NCBI GenBank assembly: GCA_039707655.1
Contig: CM077666.1
Span: 244,682,166-244,746,165, forward strand
Source: Elymus sibiricus
Taxonomy: Eukaryota > Streptophyta > Magnoliopsida > Poales > Poaceae
Length of the DNA: 64,000 nt
Direction of reading: 5' to 3'
Positions 13,040-25,219 of this stretch are shown here, one piece after another (within the stretch, counting starts at the first letter, position 1; each line of letters begins with the position of its first letter). The position numbers and the translations under genes were made by a program. The notes beneath the pieces were generated by a model. The model saw only the letters and a program-made list of their open reading frames with translations. It was not told where the DNA came from and made no database searches.

Positions 13040-14201
13040 AAGACCTTGAAAAGCCAAAAAAATTAGGGTTATTTCATCATATACGAACCAATCTGAGCCT
13101 TTGCATAATCTTTTCAGTGTTTTGCTTTGTTGAATTTGCGGTTGCATTGTCGTGCCGAGTTGCTGGTCTTAGCGTCTAGCCCTTTGGAGTTTCGAGTTCT
13201 GTTCACAAGTTGTCTCGTCATTGCCACATCATCTTCGTCGCCGCTGCCATATACCACCATCGCATATCCACCGCCAATTCGAGTCCATATACACCACCAC
13301 GTATCCGCCGCCATCACGCCAATCCAAGTTCATATACACCATCACATATCCGCTGCCATCACGCCAATCTGAGTGCATATACACCACCACATATCCAACA
13401 CCATCACGGCAATTCGAGTACACCACCAACACATATCCGCCACCAGTCCGAGTTCCACCAGATTCATCTCCGCCACCAGTCCGAGTTCCACCAGATAACA
13501 TCTCTGCCACCAATACTAGTCTGAGTTGCTTATCCTCCTTCCTGTTGTTGATTTCCAGATGACGCCATAGTACGTGTCATGGTCAAGTTGGACTCCCCAA
13601 CTTTGGTGTCACCCGCAGAAGAGTAATAGGTCCAATTTCAAAAAAAAAATCTAGAAAATTCTGGCTAGGCAGTTTTTAGCCCATTTGGAAATTTCTTCGG
13701 AACAAATTATTGCTGAGCAAAAAAAAGTTAGAAAAAGAGAAAAAAAAGGAAAAAAATAGATTCAGAGTGTACTTCTCCCTTGTTTATGTGCCGCACTGTG
13801 ATTTTGTTAGTGTTCTAGGCTCGTGTCTCTAGTACGGTCTACCCTAGGACCAGCACATTACCGTCGTTGAGCGTTTATTCAACTTTGCATTTCTGAATTG
13901 ATTATTGCTGACCCTTTTTGCTACCATATTATAAGCCTTCCCAGCTCCACATATATCTACGTCGTGCGTTTGACACCACCTGGCAATCGCTCTATCCAAG
14001 CTTTGAGTGTTTTGACTAGAACGGTTGCCGATCACCGCCTGCTGCTTGGTAAGAACAGGTAAGAATTTGTGATTAGCTTGACGGATTTGTGACCATCCAC
14101 CACACCACATCCTATTAGTAGTTCGTAGGCCATCTTCTTGTGTGTTTCTATTGCTGCTAACCATGCCATGAACACAAGCGGATGAGCTGGACTGGGAGAA
14201 C
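13040..14201 (+). other. Leader of EH
   Basis: This is the untranslated region between the LTR end and the gag start. The primer-binding site expected right after 13039 is not recognisable. The leader contains a 45-base minisatellite (see separate entry), an A-rich stretch at about 13640-13760, and nothing else I can support. Confidence 0.5.
13236..13506 (+). repeat. 45-base minisatellite passing into a 33-base repeat
   Basis: Units built on CATATACACCACCAC-TATCCGCCG start at 13281, 13326, 13371 and 13416, exactly 45 bases apart, with a diverged earlier copy from about 13236. From 13441 two copies of a 33-base unit (CACCAGTCCGAGTTCCACCA...) follow. Both units are multiples of three, but no conserved protein is evident. 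Confidence 0.8.
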
Positions 14202-14265
14202 ATGACGAACAAGGAGGTAAATGATCAATGTGCACAAATGATGGGAGAACACGTGCAAGACATTC
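14202..14265 (+). pseudogene. EH gag, N-terminal fragment
   Basis: The frame reads MTNKEVNDQCAQMM... up to the insertion of EC. Removing EC and one CATTC copy continues it without a break into NRFEETMEMIDSFEK at 56583. The start at 14202 is the first in-frame ATG after a TGA; the true start could lie upstream if that stop is a later mutation. Confidence 0.6.
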
Positions 14266-15294
14266 TGATGCGGAGCATCCTACGGACATCACCATGTCAA
14301 GAGTCCGTTCGACAAGTGACACGTGCGACATCTACTTCACATACATGAAGGTGAATCATCTCCTTTACACGTGTTCACTTGACCCCTTCAAGGATGGTAT
14401 ACTACTTGACACTCCACTCGTGTGCATGCATAGGTATTGTCGGAGCTTCACGGATGTCGAGGAGGAGTGCAAGCGCCAAGGAACAACTACACCATCCGCG
14501 AAGAAAGCATGGAAGAGACGACGGAAGAAGACGGAGCTGCTGAAGCTACAACGGATGGACATCCGAGCCAAGAGGCCGGACATCCGGCGCCTGTGCAGCC
14601 GAGAAGGGACTGCACCAATAGAAGGCTGAAGGCATCAACGGCCGGACATCCGGCGCCACACCATCGCCTGGACATCCGGCCACCCTCCCGGAAATCCGGC
14701 GAATGACTACAGAAGAACGGCCACCGCTAGGCCGGGCATCCGACCAGTGCCCCGGACATCCGGCATCTCGCGAACGGCTGGACATCCGGCCCCCAGCCCG
14801 GACATCCGGCGCCTGCCTGTGCACAGAGTCAGGCCAGAGGCCCATGTATCCCCTCTCACTTACCCCTTCGTGGCTAGCACTATATATACCTCCTCCCCTC
14901 CTCCATTCTAGGGATAGTAAAGTATTGGCTCATCTAGTTGAGCCTAGCTCCTACCACTACTCCTCTTGAGAGAGAGAGAGTGACCTCTCCCATGGAGATC
15001 AAGATCAAGACCTCCATGTGAGCATGTGAGAAGAACCCCTAGTGGATTCAAGACCTCATCTCCTTCATAGGATTTGGGATGAACTCTACCATGTATCTTT
15101 CCCTTTGTTGTTCATGTACCTTGTGATCTTGTGTGTTTGTTAGTCTAGTGGATGTGTGATTGGACTTGTTCTTGAGTGTTTTCTCTTGTGATTTCTCCAC
15201 GTTTTCCCCTCGTGTTCGTCGTGTTCTTCGTGTTCTTCATAGGAACCTAATCCAATTCGTGAAAGATCGTCAATTAGGGTTCCACCCTACATCA
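14266..15294 (+). repeat. EC 5' LTR (C-type)
   Basis: It runs TGATGCGGAGCATCC...CACCCTACATCA, 1,029 bases. A cluster of CCGGACATCCGG palindromes lies at about 14576-14812, immediately followed by a TATA box (TATATATA, 14881). The end is defined by comparison with the 3' LTR, which has scattered, mostly C/T, differences. Confidence 0.92.
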
Positions 15295-15297
15295 TCT

Positions 15298-15309
15298 TCG
15301 ATCAGAGCC
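15298..15309 (+). other. Primer-binding site of EC
   Basis: TCGATCAGAGCC follows the LTR by three bases. The part ATCAGAGCC matches the complement of the 3' end of initiator methionine tRNA, but the first bases (normally TGGT) are altered. Confidence 0.6.
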
Positions 15310-15608
15310 ATGTTGATCACGAATTTGGAGCCCTACCCCCTCGCTTTCTAGCCTAATTTTGCTTGCTATTGCCCAATTTCGAAAATCCCCACCAAAAATA
15401 GCCTCACCAAATTTTTTGCATTTTGTTGGTTCTTGTGAGATTTTGTTGATTTTGATCCATGGATTCGTTGTGTTTCGAGTGGATCTAGCTCTCCCCCATC
15501 TTTTTCCCAACTTCCATCCACGAAATCCGTCCAATTTTGACCCACAAATCATCAATTTCCGCCCCAAATCGTGTTTTCGAGCCCCAAATCAAATCTGGGA
15601 TTTGTCGG

Positions 15609-15722
15609 GCCGGACATCCGGGCCTCGGGCCGGACATCCGGCTCCTGGAGCGCAAAATCGGGTCAGTTTCTGGACACCGGGCCCCGGAAATCCGGCCTCA
15701 TCCCCAGATGTCCGACCCCTGG
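15609..15722 (+). repeat. C-type palindrome cluster in EC leader
   Basis: Two perfect CCGGACATCCGG copies and two degenerate ones occur about 315-430 bases after the LTR. The same palindrome forms the cluster in this element's LTRs. Confidence 0.9.
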
Positions 15723-16156
15723 ACATTTCAGCCTCCCGTGTTTCACCGTTTCGGCCATAACTAATTCATCCGGAGTTCGATTTCGACATTCTTTCGCTCG
15801 TTTTGTAGCTATTGACATCCCTCATCACCCAAAATTAATTCCACCACCATTTGACTCCATCAAATGTTTGAAAATTTGGCAAGTTTGCCAAGGCCCTCCA
15901 CCATAACTTCCGCAATACCACCACCGACTTTCGCAACCTAACCAATTTTGATCCCCATAGCATTTGAGGTTGTTTGAGTTGTGGTTTGTGTCTCCTAACG
16001 TGTTTCGGCTACTTAGGGATGGTGACTTCAACTCCACTTCAGCATTGCCAACTCCGCAACCACCACCGCATTCCGCTACCACCATTTGACATTTGACATT
16101 TGACATTTGAGATTTTGAGTTCGCGGTTTCCCTTTCCTAAGGTGATGTCGATGTTG

Positions 16157-16503
16157 AGTACTTTGCTCATCTACCCTCTCCCATGGAGATCAAGACCTCC
16201 TAGGAGAAGATCCCAAGTGGATATCAAGACCCCTTCTAGGGAAGGATCTATCTAGATCATCAAGACCTCATCTCCTCTTGGATTTGGGATGAACCTTACC
16301 ATGTATCTTTCCCTTTGTTGTTCTTGTACCTTGTGGATCTCATGTGTTGCTAGTCTAGTGGATGTGTGATTGGACTTGTTCTTGAGTGTTTCTCTTGTGA
16401 TTTCCCCTCGTATTCTTCGTGCTCTACGTGTTCCTCTTCGTAGCCACCTCCAATTCGTGAACATCATGACAAATCGGGGCACTTTGGCCCGTGCCCTACA
16501 ACA
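16157..16503 (+). repeat. EB1 5' LTR, 5'-truncated
   Basis: It matches 35245-35591 of the 3' LTR from AGTACTTTGCTCATC to the end CCCTACAACA. The palindromes and TATA box are missing, so this LTR can no longer act as a promoter. Confidence 0.88.
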
Positions 16504-16506
16504 TCT

Positions 16507-16520
16507 TGGTATCATGAGCC
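16507..16520 (+). other. Primer-binding site of EB1
   Basis: TGGTATCATGAGCC lies three bases after the LTR. It matches the initiator-Met-tRNA complement TGGTATCAGAGCC except for one inserted T. Confidence 0.8.
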
Positions 16521-16774
16521 ACGTTGACATGAATTTGGAGCCCTACCCCCCCATGTTCTAGCCTAATTTTGCTTGTTTTTGTCCAATTTCGAAAATCCTC
16601 ACAAAAAGAGCCATACCAATTTTTTTGTGATTTGTTGTTCCTAGTGAATTTTTGTTGATTTTGATCCGTGGATCTGGTGTTTAGCAAGTAGATCCATCTC
16701 CTATTGCGTCCCCATAGCCCAATTTTTCTTCCCCCCCTTCGATTTTGGAGTTGAAATCCCGACTTTTCCGCCAC

Positions 16775-16906
16775 CCCCGTGTCCACGGGCTCCCCACCCC
16801 GTGCCCACGGGCCCCAATACGTCTCTGGACACCCCGTGCCCACGGCCTCTGTACCGTGCGCACGGGACCCCGTGTCCACGGGCTTTAGACCCCGTGCGCA
16901 CGGCCC
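16775..16906 (+). repeat. B-type palindrome cluster in EB1 leader
   Basis: About six near-palindromic units of the forms CCGTGCCCACGG, CCGTGTCCACGG and CCGTGCGCACGG are spaced by 10-25 bases. They match the cluster in the EB1 3' LTR at 35007-35120. Confidence 0.88.
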
Positions 16907-18205
16907 TCCCAGGAACAGCCAGCACCGCTTCACTGTTTCGGCCATATCTCCCACTTCTGAACTCCGATTTGGGTGTTCTTTGGCTCGTCGAAAAGCTAGC
17001 GACGTGCCCGAGCTGCTCATCCTGGTTTTACCACCATTTGACTCCATCACATTTTGTGCATTTTTGCATCTTTGCATAGGCCCTCCGCCATAACTTCCGC
17101 ACCACCACCATAAACTTCCGCAACCTAACCCATTTTGGTTCCCATTGCATTTGTGGTTGTTTGAGTTGTGATTTGAGTCCCCTAAGGTGTTTCGGCTACT
17201 TAGGGACGGTTACATCTTCATCACCACCGATGACATGGAGCGATACGAGTATTGACTAGTTCCATCCACTACATCCATCACGACATTCCACATCGACGAC
17301 GGCCATCCATCCTTTGAGTCCATCTTCAACCGGAAGCAAGGCCGGTTACCCCCGACTTCGTGAAAGGTTAAGTGTGACGAAGGTATCCATTCCATCATAA
17401 ACTTTTCCTTCCTTGCCATTACATCTTGATAGCCCCACCATCTTTGCGAATACCTTCATACCTATTGAGACTAGCTATCCGAGTATTGCCAGGCTTCGCA
17501 AAAACTTGTGCACCTTAGTGATACGATATCATATTGTTGCATCATTTGATATATCTTGCTCCCGAGCCTATCTTGCGATACTTATCTCATGTGTTTGGTT
17601 GAGGCTCATTAAGCATAGTGGAAAGGAAGAAAAGAGAGCAAAAAAAAATCTTTTAAGCAAGAAAGAAAGATCATAAGCTTATAAGCAAAAGACTGTTGAG
17701 CATGAAAAGAGATACTTGTTCATGAGGATACATGGAATAGGAAACGTTTTGCTTGCATACATATAGGTTGGTGCCAAGTGGTGAATCGTGCCCAAACGTG
17801 CAATCAAGCTAGCGTCTCTCCTTGTGTTTGTGCAACACGAGCTTAGTCTTCGTTAGGCAATTTTGTATTGCTCATCCCTATAGTTGCACAAGCCCCATTA
17901 TCCCACCGTGTGTGTTTCTTTATTGCCTTCCTCTATATTTGTGATCACTTGCTTTGCATTTTGACTCCTTGGATTGATTTCAACATTTACATATCTTGGA
18001 CTTCAATTTGCATAAATTTGTGCCACTTGTCCTAACCAAGCCACTCGATAAGTTTTACCTTGTAGGTGTGAGTGAACAAGTCCGGTACCAATTCCACTAT
18101 TCTTTCATTTCACATTGAGTGAAACGGGATACATTCTCAACTTTGGGAAAAGGTAGCTTGGTATTGTTTATCTCATTTCCTACTCACCTTTGCTCGAGTC
18201 TTGTG

Positions 18206-18300
18206 ATGGATAGGCGAAGCACATCATCTCCGGTCTACAACCATGACGACGAGTTCGATGCCATGAAGAACTTCATCGACGCCAAGATGGACAAGTGCAT
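18206..18300 (+). pseudogene. EB1 gag, N-terminal fragment
   Basis: It reads MDRRSTSSPVYNHDDEFD... and is cut after GACAAGTGCAT by the EA array. Without the array and one TGCAT copy, the frame runs straight into MEELKALINTDKRSSSS at 30677. The longer reading frame that seems to run on from here into 19021 is an artefact of reading through the inserted LTR. Confidence 0.85.
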
Positions 18301-18845
18301 TGATGCGGAGCATCCTACTGACATCACCATGTCAAGAGCCCGTTTGGCAAGTGACACGTGCGACATCTACTCCACATACACAAAGGTGAATCATCTCCTT
18401 TACGCGTGTTCACTTGACCCCTTCGAGGATGGTATACTACTTGACACTCCACTCGTGTGCATACATAGGTATTGTCGGAGCAGCACGGACGAGGAGGAGG
18501 AGTGCCAGCGCACGTGTACAACTACACCGTCCGCGAGGGAAGCTTGGAAGAGAAGGAAGAAGAAGCATGGACAAGCTTCTGCCAATGCCCGGAACCTCCG
18601 GCCTCCAGCCCGGAACTTCCGGCCCCCGGACCTTTCGGCCATCCCGGAACTTCCGGCCCCCGACGTCCAGAACAGCCCCAGGCGTGCAAACTCTCTGGGT
18701 AGCCCGGACCCTGCCCGGAACCTCCGGCTCCCGGAACCTCCGGCCTGCCCGGAACTTCCGGCCCCCGGCATCCAGCCCAGCTCAGGCCGTGCCAACTCTC
18801 TGTGTAGCCCGGAACCAGCCCGGAACCCGCTCGGAACTTCCGGCC
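18301..18845 (+). repeat. EA LTR1, 3'-truncated
   Basis: It begins TGATGCGGAGC directly after the TSD and follows LTR2 through the A-type palindromes (18593-18845). At GGCC it jumps into the gag region, to the base corresponding to 26314-26316. Only the shared GCC is seen at the joint, so it is an illegitimate deletion with minimal homology. Confidence 0.9.
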
Positions 18846-21800
18846 TCTCAAGGAACAAGATTTGGAGGCGCGCGACAAGGTGGCGAGCAAGGATGATGCT
18901 TCCATCTTTGGAGGCGAGAGTGATGATGTGCCATCTTCGGCCTTCATCCACGGCGACGGTGACGAGATGGTTGAGAATGGGATTTTCCCTTCGACCACGG
19001 CGGCGTTTGGAGATGAGTTGAGCGACATGAGCCACCATATTGAGAGTGAGAGCGAGTTCACCACTAGCCCCATATATGATGAGATGCTTCAATTCCCATG
19101 TGAGGAGAGCCACAACCCCCACCACTTGAGTGAGACGAGTGACTCCACCATATGTGAGTTTGAGTGCACCAATTTTGAGGGAGTGAGTGAGCCACCACAT
19201 AGAGAGAGTGAGATAGTTGATAGGTCTTGTGAGGCCATTTTTAACTCTAACAACTTAACCTCTACCTCTATTGTGTCTTCTCATTTGGTGCGAGGTCCCA
19301 TATATGATGACGCGCCGATCCTCGACGACTTCGTTCTTCCTTTGGACAAGACGATGGCCATGGTGGACTATGATACACCCCCCACATGGTTCCATCACGA
19401 TGATGATGACCACGAGTTGGTCCTTGCCACCTCACCTACACCACATGAGTGGAATGTGAAAGGTAACATAGGTGACGGTGATGCTCTTGTCCCACTAGTG
19501 GACATTCTTGACATTGATTGCTTGCATGATGTAGATCCTCCTATTAACCTGCTTGATGCTAGTGCGATTTCTCCATGCGATGATTTACCCATTTATGATG
19601 AGTATGATGATTGCCATGTGGAGTCTATTAGTTGTGATGCCATGTTGCATAGGATTTCTTGTGATAATTCTCTTGGTCACATCATGTTTGCAACCCCTCT
19701 TGACTTGTCATATGCTATGCATGAGATCTACCATATGTCATATTTGCAATCTCATCGTAGTAACTATGCATATGCAATTAAAATAAATCCCATTTGCACA
19801 TATGGCATAGATGACAAGCCCATGGTTATTGGCATTTGCTTTTCTTGTGATGATATTGATAGGCTCCCTTTGCATCATTTTTCTCATATGCCATGCCATG
19901 ACCACCTAGCTTCGGATATGCTTTGTTTTGGATGTTGTTCATATTCTCCATATGATGATTCCACTATTCCTCATGAGGAGACCCCCATAGTTTCCTCATA
20001 CATGTTAGGAGATTTTGATCCATCCTATGAATTGCATGATCCCAATAATTGCGTGCACAATATTCTCCCCATGAATGAATTTGATCTTGCTGTGCCATAT
20101 ACTTGCATGCTAAATTTGTGTCCCCATCGTGTTATACATAACAACTATTCTTTCATGATGGATGACATGTTCATATACCATGCCTCAAATTTCTTTGAGC
20201 ATTGCTTGTTTTGTGCTAACTCTCACGTGCACATACACATCGTGATGGATGATGTGTACATTTACCATGCACACACTTTGTTTCGTTTGTCCCCATGTTG
20301 TGTAGGTACACATGCTTCCTCGTCGACCTCGCAAGCGCAAGAGTTGACGAAACGAGCTCTAGAGAGCAATGATGATTTGGGATCCCGTGGATTGTCTTTA
20401 CCTCCGTTCCCTTCGCGCAACGACTTCGTGCATTTCTTCTACATGGCCCTCACATGGTTATGGGTTATTGTCCATTACGTCTCATTTGCCCATATTGCCA
20501 TGTTCACTTTGCATGATATGCTCGTTCCTATGCCTTTGCCATGCATTCGTGACCCATGCTTTGCATTACACATGAACCTTGATTCTCGTACTTATATGTG
20601 TATTTGCATGCTTGGTGGAGATATCACTTGTTATTGCCATGTTTGCTTTGTATCCCATGCCTCTGATGATACTTTGATCATGTTTCGCTTTCGTACTCGT
20701 GATATGTCATGTGCATTGCCTATGCCTACTATTTGCTCACATGACATGATCACCATGATTTCCTCTAGTGCGTTGCATCTTCGCTCCACTAGTTTGCACG
20801 ACATAATTACTATGATTGCTTGCCTTGTTGCATCACCGATGATTCATACTTGCTCGTTTCATGCGGTTGATGACAACCATTGCCTTGCTTTACACATGAT
20901 TGCTCCATATGTTGCTTCTCTCATGCTAGATGAATTGCCATGTATTGAGTGCAACAATGCTTTTAGTCTTGCTAATGAGATTGCCCCCATAGCTTTCTCC
21001 CATATATTTGGAGCTTTTGCCATCTTTCATGTGAGGCATGCTTGTCTTCCTTCTTTGCACCATATGCCTAGTGCCATGAATATATCCATTGTTGCATCAT
21101 ATTATTCATGCCCTTTTGCTTCTAATGGTTTATGTGCAAGAGAAGAGAACCTTCATGATGGATGATGTGTTTATCTACCGTGCACATACGTTCTTTGCTT
21201 GGTTGTGTGCATGTGTAGGATCCTTCGACATCGTGTCAACGTCCACTTCCCGTGAGTTGACCATTCGAGCTCTTGAGAGCGAGCCACCTTCGACCGACGT
21301 ACTTCTACAACGCATTTGCTACAACTTCGGCATTGTGAAGGACGCACAAGGACACGCTTTTCAGGTGACATCCTTCTTGAGCATGGATATTGCGGATCAT
21401 ACTACTTGTGTTGCTTGCACCATGCGACTTATTGGTCATCTTGGACCACTTGATTGCGCACATGTTCGAGATCTTGCTTCGACTTGTTATTTTCACCTTT
21501 CCATGCCTCATGTCATATATGCCTTGTGTGTTGCATCCAACTTGTTGCCTACTCGCTCTTATAATATGCTTGGTTGCAACAATGTCATTTCTTCACATAT
21601 GCCATGTCCCATTGCTTGCTACATGCTTGACTTGATTGCCTCACACATGATGAACAATTGCTATTTCCATTGTGTCGAGTGCCACACTATCTTCACTACA
21701 CCTTGTGCACATTATGCTTGGTTTGTCTTGCACTTGACGCATGTGTTTAGACACTTCATTTTATTTGGTGTTGTGAATGATTCCTATGCCTACCATAGAC

Positions 21801-22245
21801 CTTTTGTTGAGCACTTTGTGCATGATTGATATGACATTGAGGTAGATGCTTGTTCATTTGTCACACACATTAGCCTCTTCACCTCACCTTTGCATGATTG
21901 TTTCCATGATGACTTTGCTTGTGCTCAATTAATATGCTTACATGCCTTGTCTCACTTCTTTGTCAAACCATATGCTATGCTTGATGACTACACTTGTTGG
22001 GTGAATCACCACTTGAATGTTTGGTTTTGCACTAATGCTAACCACATTTGTTTTTCCAAGTGTTTGTTGTCCTTGCTCCTTTTAAAGGAATCACAAGACG
22101 GTGCGACATTGGAGAGTGCCCATTTCGAGCTTGAAGATGATGAGTATTTGGTGATCGTCCACTTCTACACGGCGAAGCCATCTCTTTCCCATGGTGATTT
22201 GGTTTTCGATCCGAGGTCGGATCTTTCCCAAGGGGGGGGGGGAGA
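18846..22245 (+). pseudogene. EA copy 1: long Cys/His-rich ORF, N-terminus deleted
   Basis: Open from 18846 to 21165 without its gag domain, it is identical in translation to the corresponding part of copy 2. It starts with the KVASKDDASIFGGESDD segment and carries the CDDLPIYDE and MMDD(V/M)(F/Y)IY modules. An extra T near 21129 shifts the frame. A TGA at 21827 (GCTTGC in relatives) interrupts it again, and the last part (21890 on) reads through the polypurine tract into LTR2. No pol motifs are present. It is not functional as it stands. Confidence 0.82.
22230..22245 (+). other. Polypurine tract, EA copy 1
   Basis: A run of Gs between A and AGA abuts LTR2. The G run is longer than in EB1 or E1. 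Confidence 0.9.
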
Positions 22246-23235
22246 TGATGCGGAGCATCCTACGGACATCACCATGTCAAGAGCCCGTTTGGCAAGTGAC
22301 ACGTGCGACATCTACTCCACATACACAAAGTTGAATCATCTCCTTTACGCGTGTTCACTTGACCCCTTCGAGGATGGTATACTACTTGACACTCCACTCG
22401 TGTGCATACATAGGTATTGTCGGAGCACCACGGACGAGGAGGAGGAGTGCCAGCGCACGTGTACAACTACACCATCCGTGAGGGAAGCTTGGAAGAGAAG
22501 GAAGAAGAAGCATGGACAAGCTTCTGCCAATGCCCGGAACCTCCGGCCTCCAGCCCGGAACTTCCGGCCCCCGGACCTTCTGGCCATCCCGGAACTTCCG
22601 GACCCCGACGTCCAGAACAGCCCCAGGCTTGCAAACTCTCTGGGTAGCCCGGACCCTGCCCGGAACCTGCCCGGAACCTCCGGCCTGCCAGGAACTTCCG
22701 GCCCCCGGCATCCATCCCAGCTCAGGCCGTGCCAACTCTCTGTGTAGCCTGGAACCAGCCCGGAACCCGCCCGGAACTTCCGGCCCTGCCCGGAAGTTCC
22801 GGCCCTGCCTGCGTGCATTGACTTGGGCCGAGGCCCGTGTACCCCTTCGCCCCTAGACTATATATACTCTTCTTCCACCTACGTTTTAGGGTTAGCATTA
22901 TGATAGCTCATTAGTTGAGCTGTGCTCGTACCTCTACTCTTGAGAGAGAGAGACCACTCCCATGGAGTTCAAGACCTCCATGTGAGAAGATCCTCCGGGA
23001 TATCCAAGACCTCGACTCCTCTCCGGATCGGGATGAACTAGCTACCGATTGTACCCTCTTGTGTTGGATTTGGACCTTGGTATCCCTTATGTGTATGTGG
23101 ATTTAGCACATGTGTGATTGTTTCTTGTCTATTTGAGTGATTCCTCTTGTTTTCCCCTCTCGTGTTCTTCGTGTTCTTCGCGGGATCTGCTCCAATCGTG
23201 AAAGATCGACACCACTAGGGTTCCACCCTACATCA
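22246..23235 (+). repeat. EA LTR2 (full length, shared by both units)
   Basis: It is 990 bases, TGATGCGGAGC...CCTACATCA. The A-type palindromes CCGGAACTTCCGG lie at 22535-22805 and the TATA box (TATATATA) at 22859. Within the palindrome region a GTGC(C)AACTCTCTG element repeats at 100-base spacing (22629, 22729). It serves as the 3' LTR of copy 1 and the 5' LTR of copy 2. Confidence 0.93.
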
Positions 23236-23238
23236 TCT

Positions 23239-23252
23239 TGGTATCATGAGCC
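23239..23252 (+). other. Primer-binding site of EA
   Basis: TGGTATCATGAGCC is an initiator-Met-tRNA site with one extra T, as in EB1, EB2 and EA2. Confidence 0.82.
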
Positions 23253-23539
23253 ACGTTGATCACGAATTTGGAGTCTCCCCCACCGTTTTCTAGCCTAATT
23301 TTGCTTCGTTTTGTCCCAATTTCGAAAATTCCCACAAAAATAGCCAAACCAATTTTTTTTTGTGATTTGTTGGATGGATGATGTTTTGTTGATTTTGATC
23401 CATGGATTCGTTGTGTTTCAAGTGGATCTAGCCTTCCCCATCTTTTCCCCCATTTCCATCCACGAAATCTTCTCAATTTTGCCCCGGGAAATCGTGTTTT
23501 TCCGCCCCCGTTCTCAGATCTGGAATTTAGGGTTCGTCC

Positions 23540-23745
23540 CGGAAGAAATTCCACGACCCCCGGAACTTCCGGACTTCCCCGGAACTTCCGTCCATGCCCC
23601 AGAACTTCCGGGCTAAACAGAAAGTTTACCCCAAAATCCCCTGGTTTCCCCACACGTCTCCCGCGACCCCCGGAACTTCCGGCAAACCCCCGGAACTTCT
23701 GGAGCCCGGAACTTCCGGCCCTAACCCCGGAAGTTCCGGCCTAAC
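23540..23745 (+). repeat. A-type palindrome cluster in EA leader
   Basis: About eight units of CCGGAACTTCCGG and close variants occur, including one reversed form CCGGAAGTTCCGG. They match the palindrome of this element's LTRs. Confidence 0.9.
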
Positions 23746-25219
23746 CAGAAACTTTACACAGAATTTCAGCATCACCCTTCTTCACAATTTTCATCACAAC
23801 TTTTCGCTCCGAACTCCGATTTGAGCGTTCTTTGGCTCGTTTTGAAGCTATCGACGTGCCCGAGGACCTCACCTTGGTTTCACCACCATTTGACTCCATC
23901 AAATTTTTGGAACTTTGGCATCTTTGCCTAGGGCCTTCACCATATCATCCGCTATTCCACCATAGACTTCCACAACCTAATTCATTTTGATCCCCATTGC
24001 ATTTGAGGTTGTTTGAGTTGTGGCTTGTGTCTCCTAAGGTGTTTCGGCTACTTAGGGACCGTTCCTTCCACTACGACAACGTGTATAGCCCCACCATACT
24101 CTTCCGCCACCTTAACCCATTTTGACCGGGTTTCCACCAATACTTCCGCAACCACCACCGCTAATCCGCTACCACCATTTGACATTTGCGTTGAGATTTT
24201 GAGTTCGCGGTTTTTCCGTTTCCTAAGGTGTTTCGGCTAATTAGAAATGGTTCGACATCAAGAACACCGCCACTCATCATCGCCCCGAGGTCGTCATCGA
24301 CATTGACCACTTCATCATTTTGACACTGCAACCGTAAGCAGGAATGGTAACCTCGACGACACCATTGTATATTCCCCTTGCCATTGCATTGTTAACCACT
24401 AGCCCATTTTGCGTCACTTGCCTATCGAGACTAGCCATTGAGTATTGTCGGCAACGTTACTTGTGCACTTTAGTGATTATCGATCCGCCCTTCCATTGCA
24501 TACATACCTCATCTTGGTATCATCATATCATCTCTTGTGTCACAAGATTGTTCCCGCATATACATAATTGCTATCTTGGTTTGAGCGTTGCGCATATTGG
24601 CCAAAAAAAAGCTTTTAAGCAAAGAGAAAAACAAAGAGCTTGTAAGCAAGAGCCATAGCATCATACCACATTGCATATCATATACCATCATTGATCATCT
24701 TGGATCATCGTGTGAGAAACACCGGGAACCATACATACATAGCATACTTGGGATAGAAAGTCGATACGTTTTGTCCTTCCTAGGGTGTGCACAAGTTTCG
24801 TATCCGCCTATTGAGCAATCGTGCTAGCATCTCTCTAGCGTTGTGCAACAAGAGCATTTTTCGTGGATTTCACATTTTGAGCTCATTCCTTGGTTGCACG
24901 ACCCCATTTATCTATCCGTGTGTGCGTTTCCGTGTGCCATTCATTGCTATTGGTCTACTTGTTTCATTTGCGAATTTGTGAATCTCTTTCAACATTATTG
25001 ACTCTTACTAACAATTGCATCAAATTTTTGTGCCACTATCCTCACCAAGCTACTCCATAAGCCTTACTTGTGTAGGTGTGAGAATAGACAAGATCCGGTA
25101 CCAATTGTGCTACTTCCATAATACATTATTGAGTGATCATTGATCCATCTTCAACATCGGAAAGGTACATTTGGTCTAGTTCTTTCCTTTCTTCCACTCA
25201 CCCGTGCTCGAGTCTTGTG

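Larger units (their letters stand above)
15295..16156 (+). other. EC leader, first part
   Basis: The leader follows the 5' LTR and holds a second cluster of C-type palindromes (15609-15722) and a short run of four ACATTTG units near 16086-16110. It breaks off at about 16142-16156, where sequence changes to the middle of the EB1 5' LTR. The leader resumes at 35592 but several hundred bases present in relatives are missing. This suggests a deletion that removed the leader stretch, the 5' TSD copy and the front of the EB1 LTR. Confidence 0.7.
16504..18205 (+). other. EB1 leader
   Basis: The 1.7-kb untranslated leader carries a B-type palindrome cluster (16775-16906) and the conserved TTTTAAGC / GCTTATAAGC dyads near 17650-17687. 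The conserved GGTGTGAGTGAACAAGTCCGG block is at about 18065, and AAAAG/GTAGC lies shortly before the gag start. Minus-strand reading frames at 16496-17077 only mirror the repeats. Confidence 0.75.
23236..25219 (+). other. EA leader
   Basis: The 2-kb untranslated leader carries A-type palindromes (23540-23745) and an ACCGTAAGCAGG step near 24333 that resembles a splice donor. The GCTTTTAAGC / GCTTGTAAGC dyads are at about 24611-24647 and the GTGTAGGTGTGAG block near 25070. No coding region is supported. Confidence 0.75.

Noticed and set aside
16143..16156. Start of the EB1 LTR at TGATGTCGATG
   Set aside because: Only the first nine bases resemble an LTR start and the neighbouring 5 bases do not match the 3' flank; treated as a deletion joint instead.
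16507..16520. tRNA gene at the TGGTATCATGAGCC sites
   Set aside because: Only the complement of a tRNA 3' end is present; no cloverleaf is seen. These are primer-binding sites.
18119..19021. 300-codon frame that looks like gag fused to a Pro/Arg-rich protein
   Set aside because: It reads from EB1 gag across the TSD into the inserted EA LTR; the Pro/Arg part is the palindrome cluster. The same applies to 43036-44496 and 30575-31285.
22535..22805. CRISPR-like array of short repeats
   Set aside because: Repeats are palindromes with short irregular spacing inside an LTR of a plant element; no spacers of uniform length and no cas genes.
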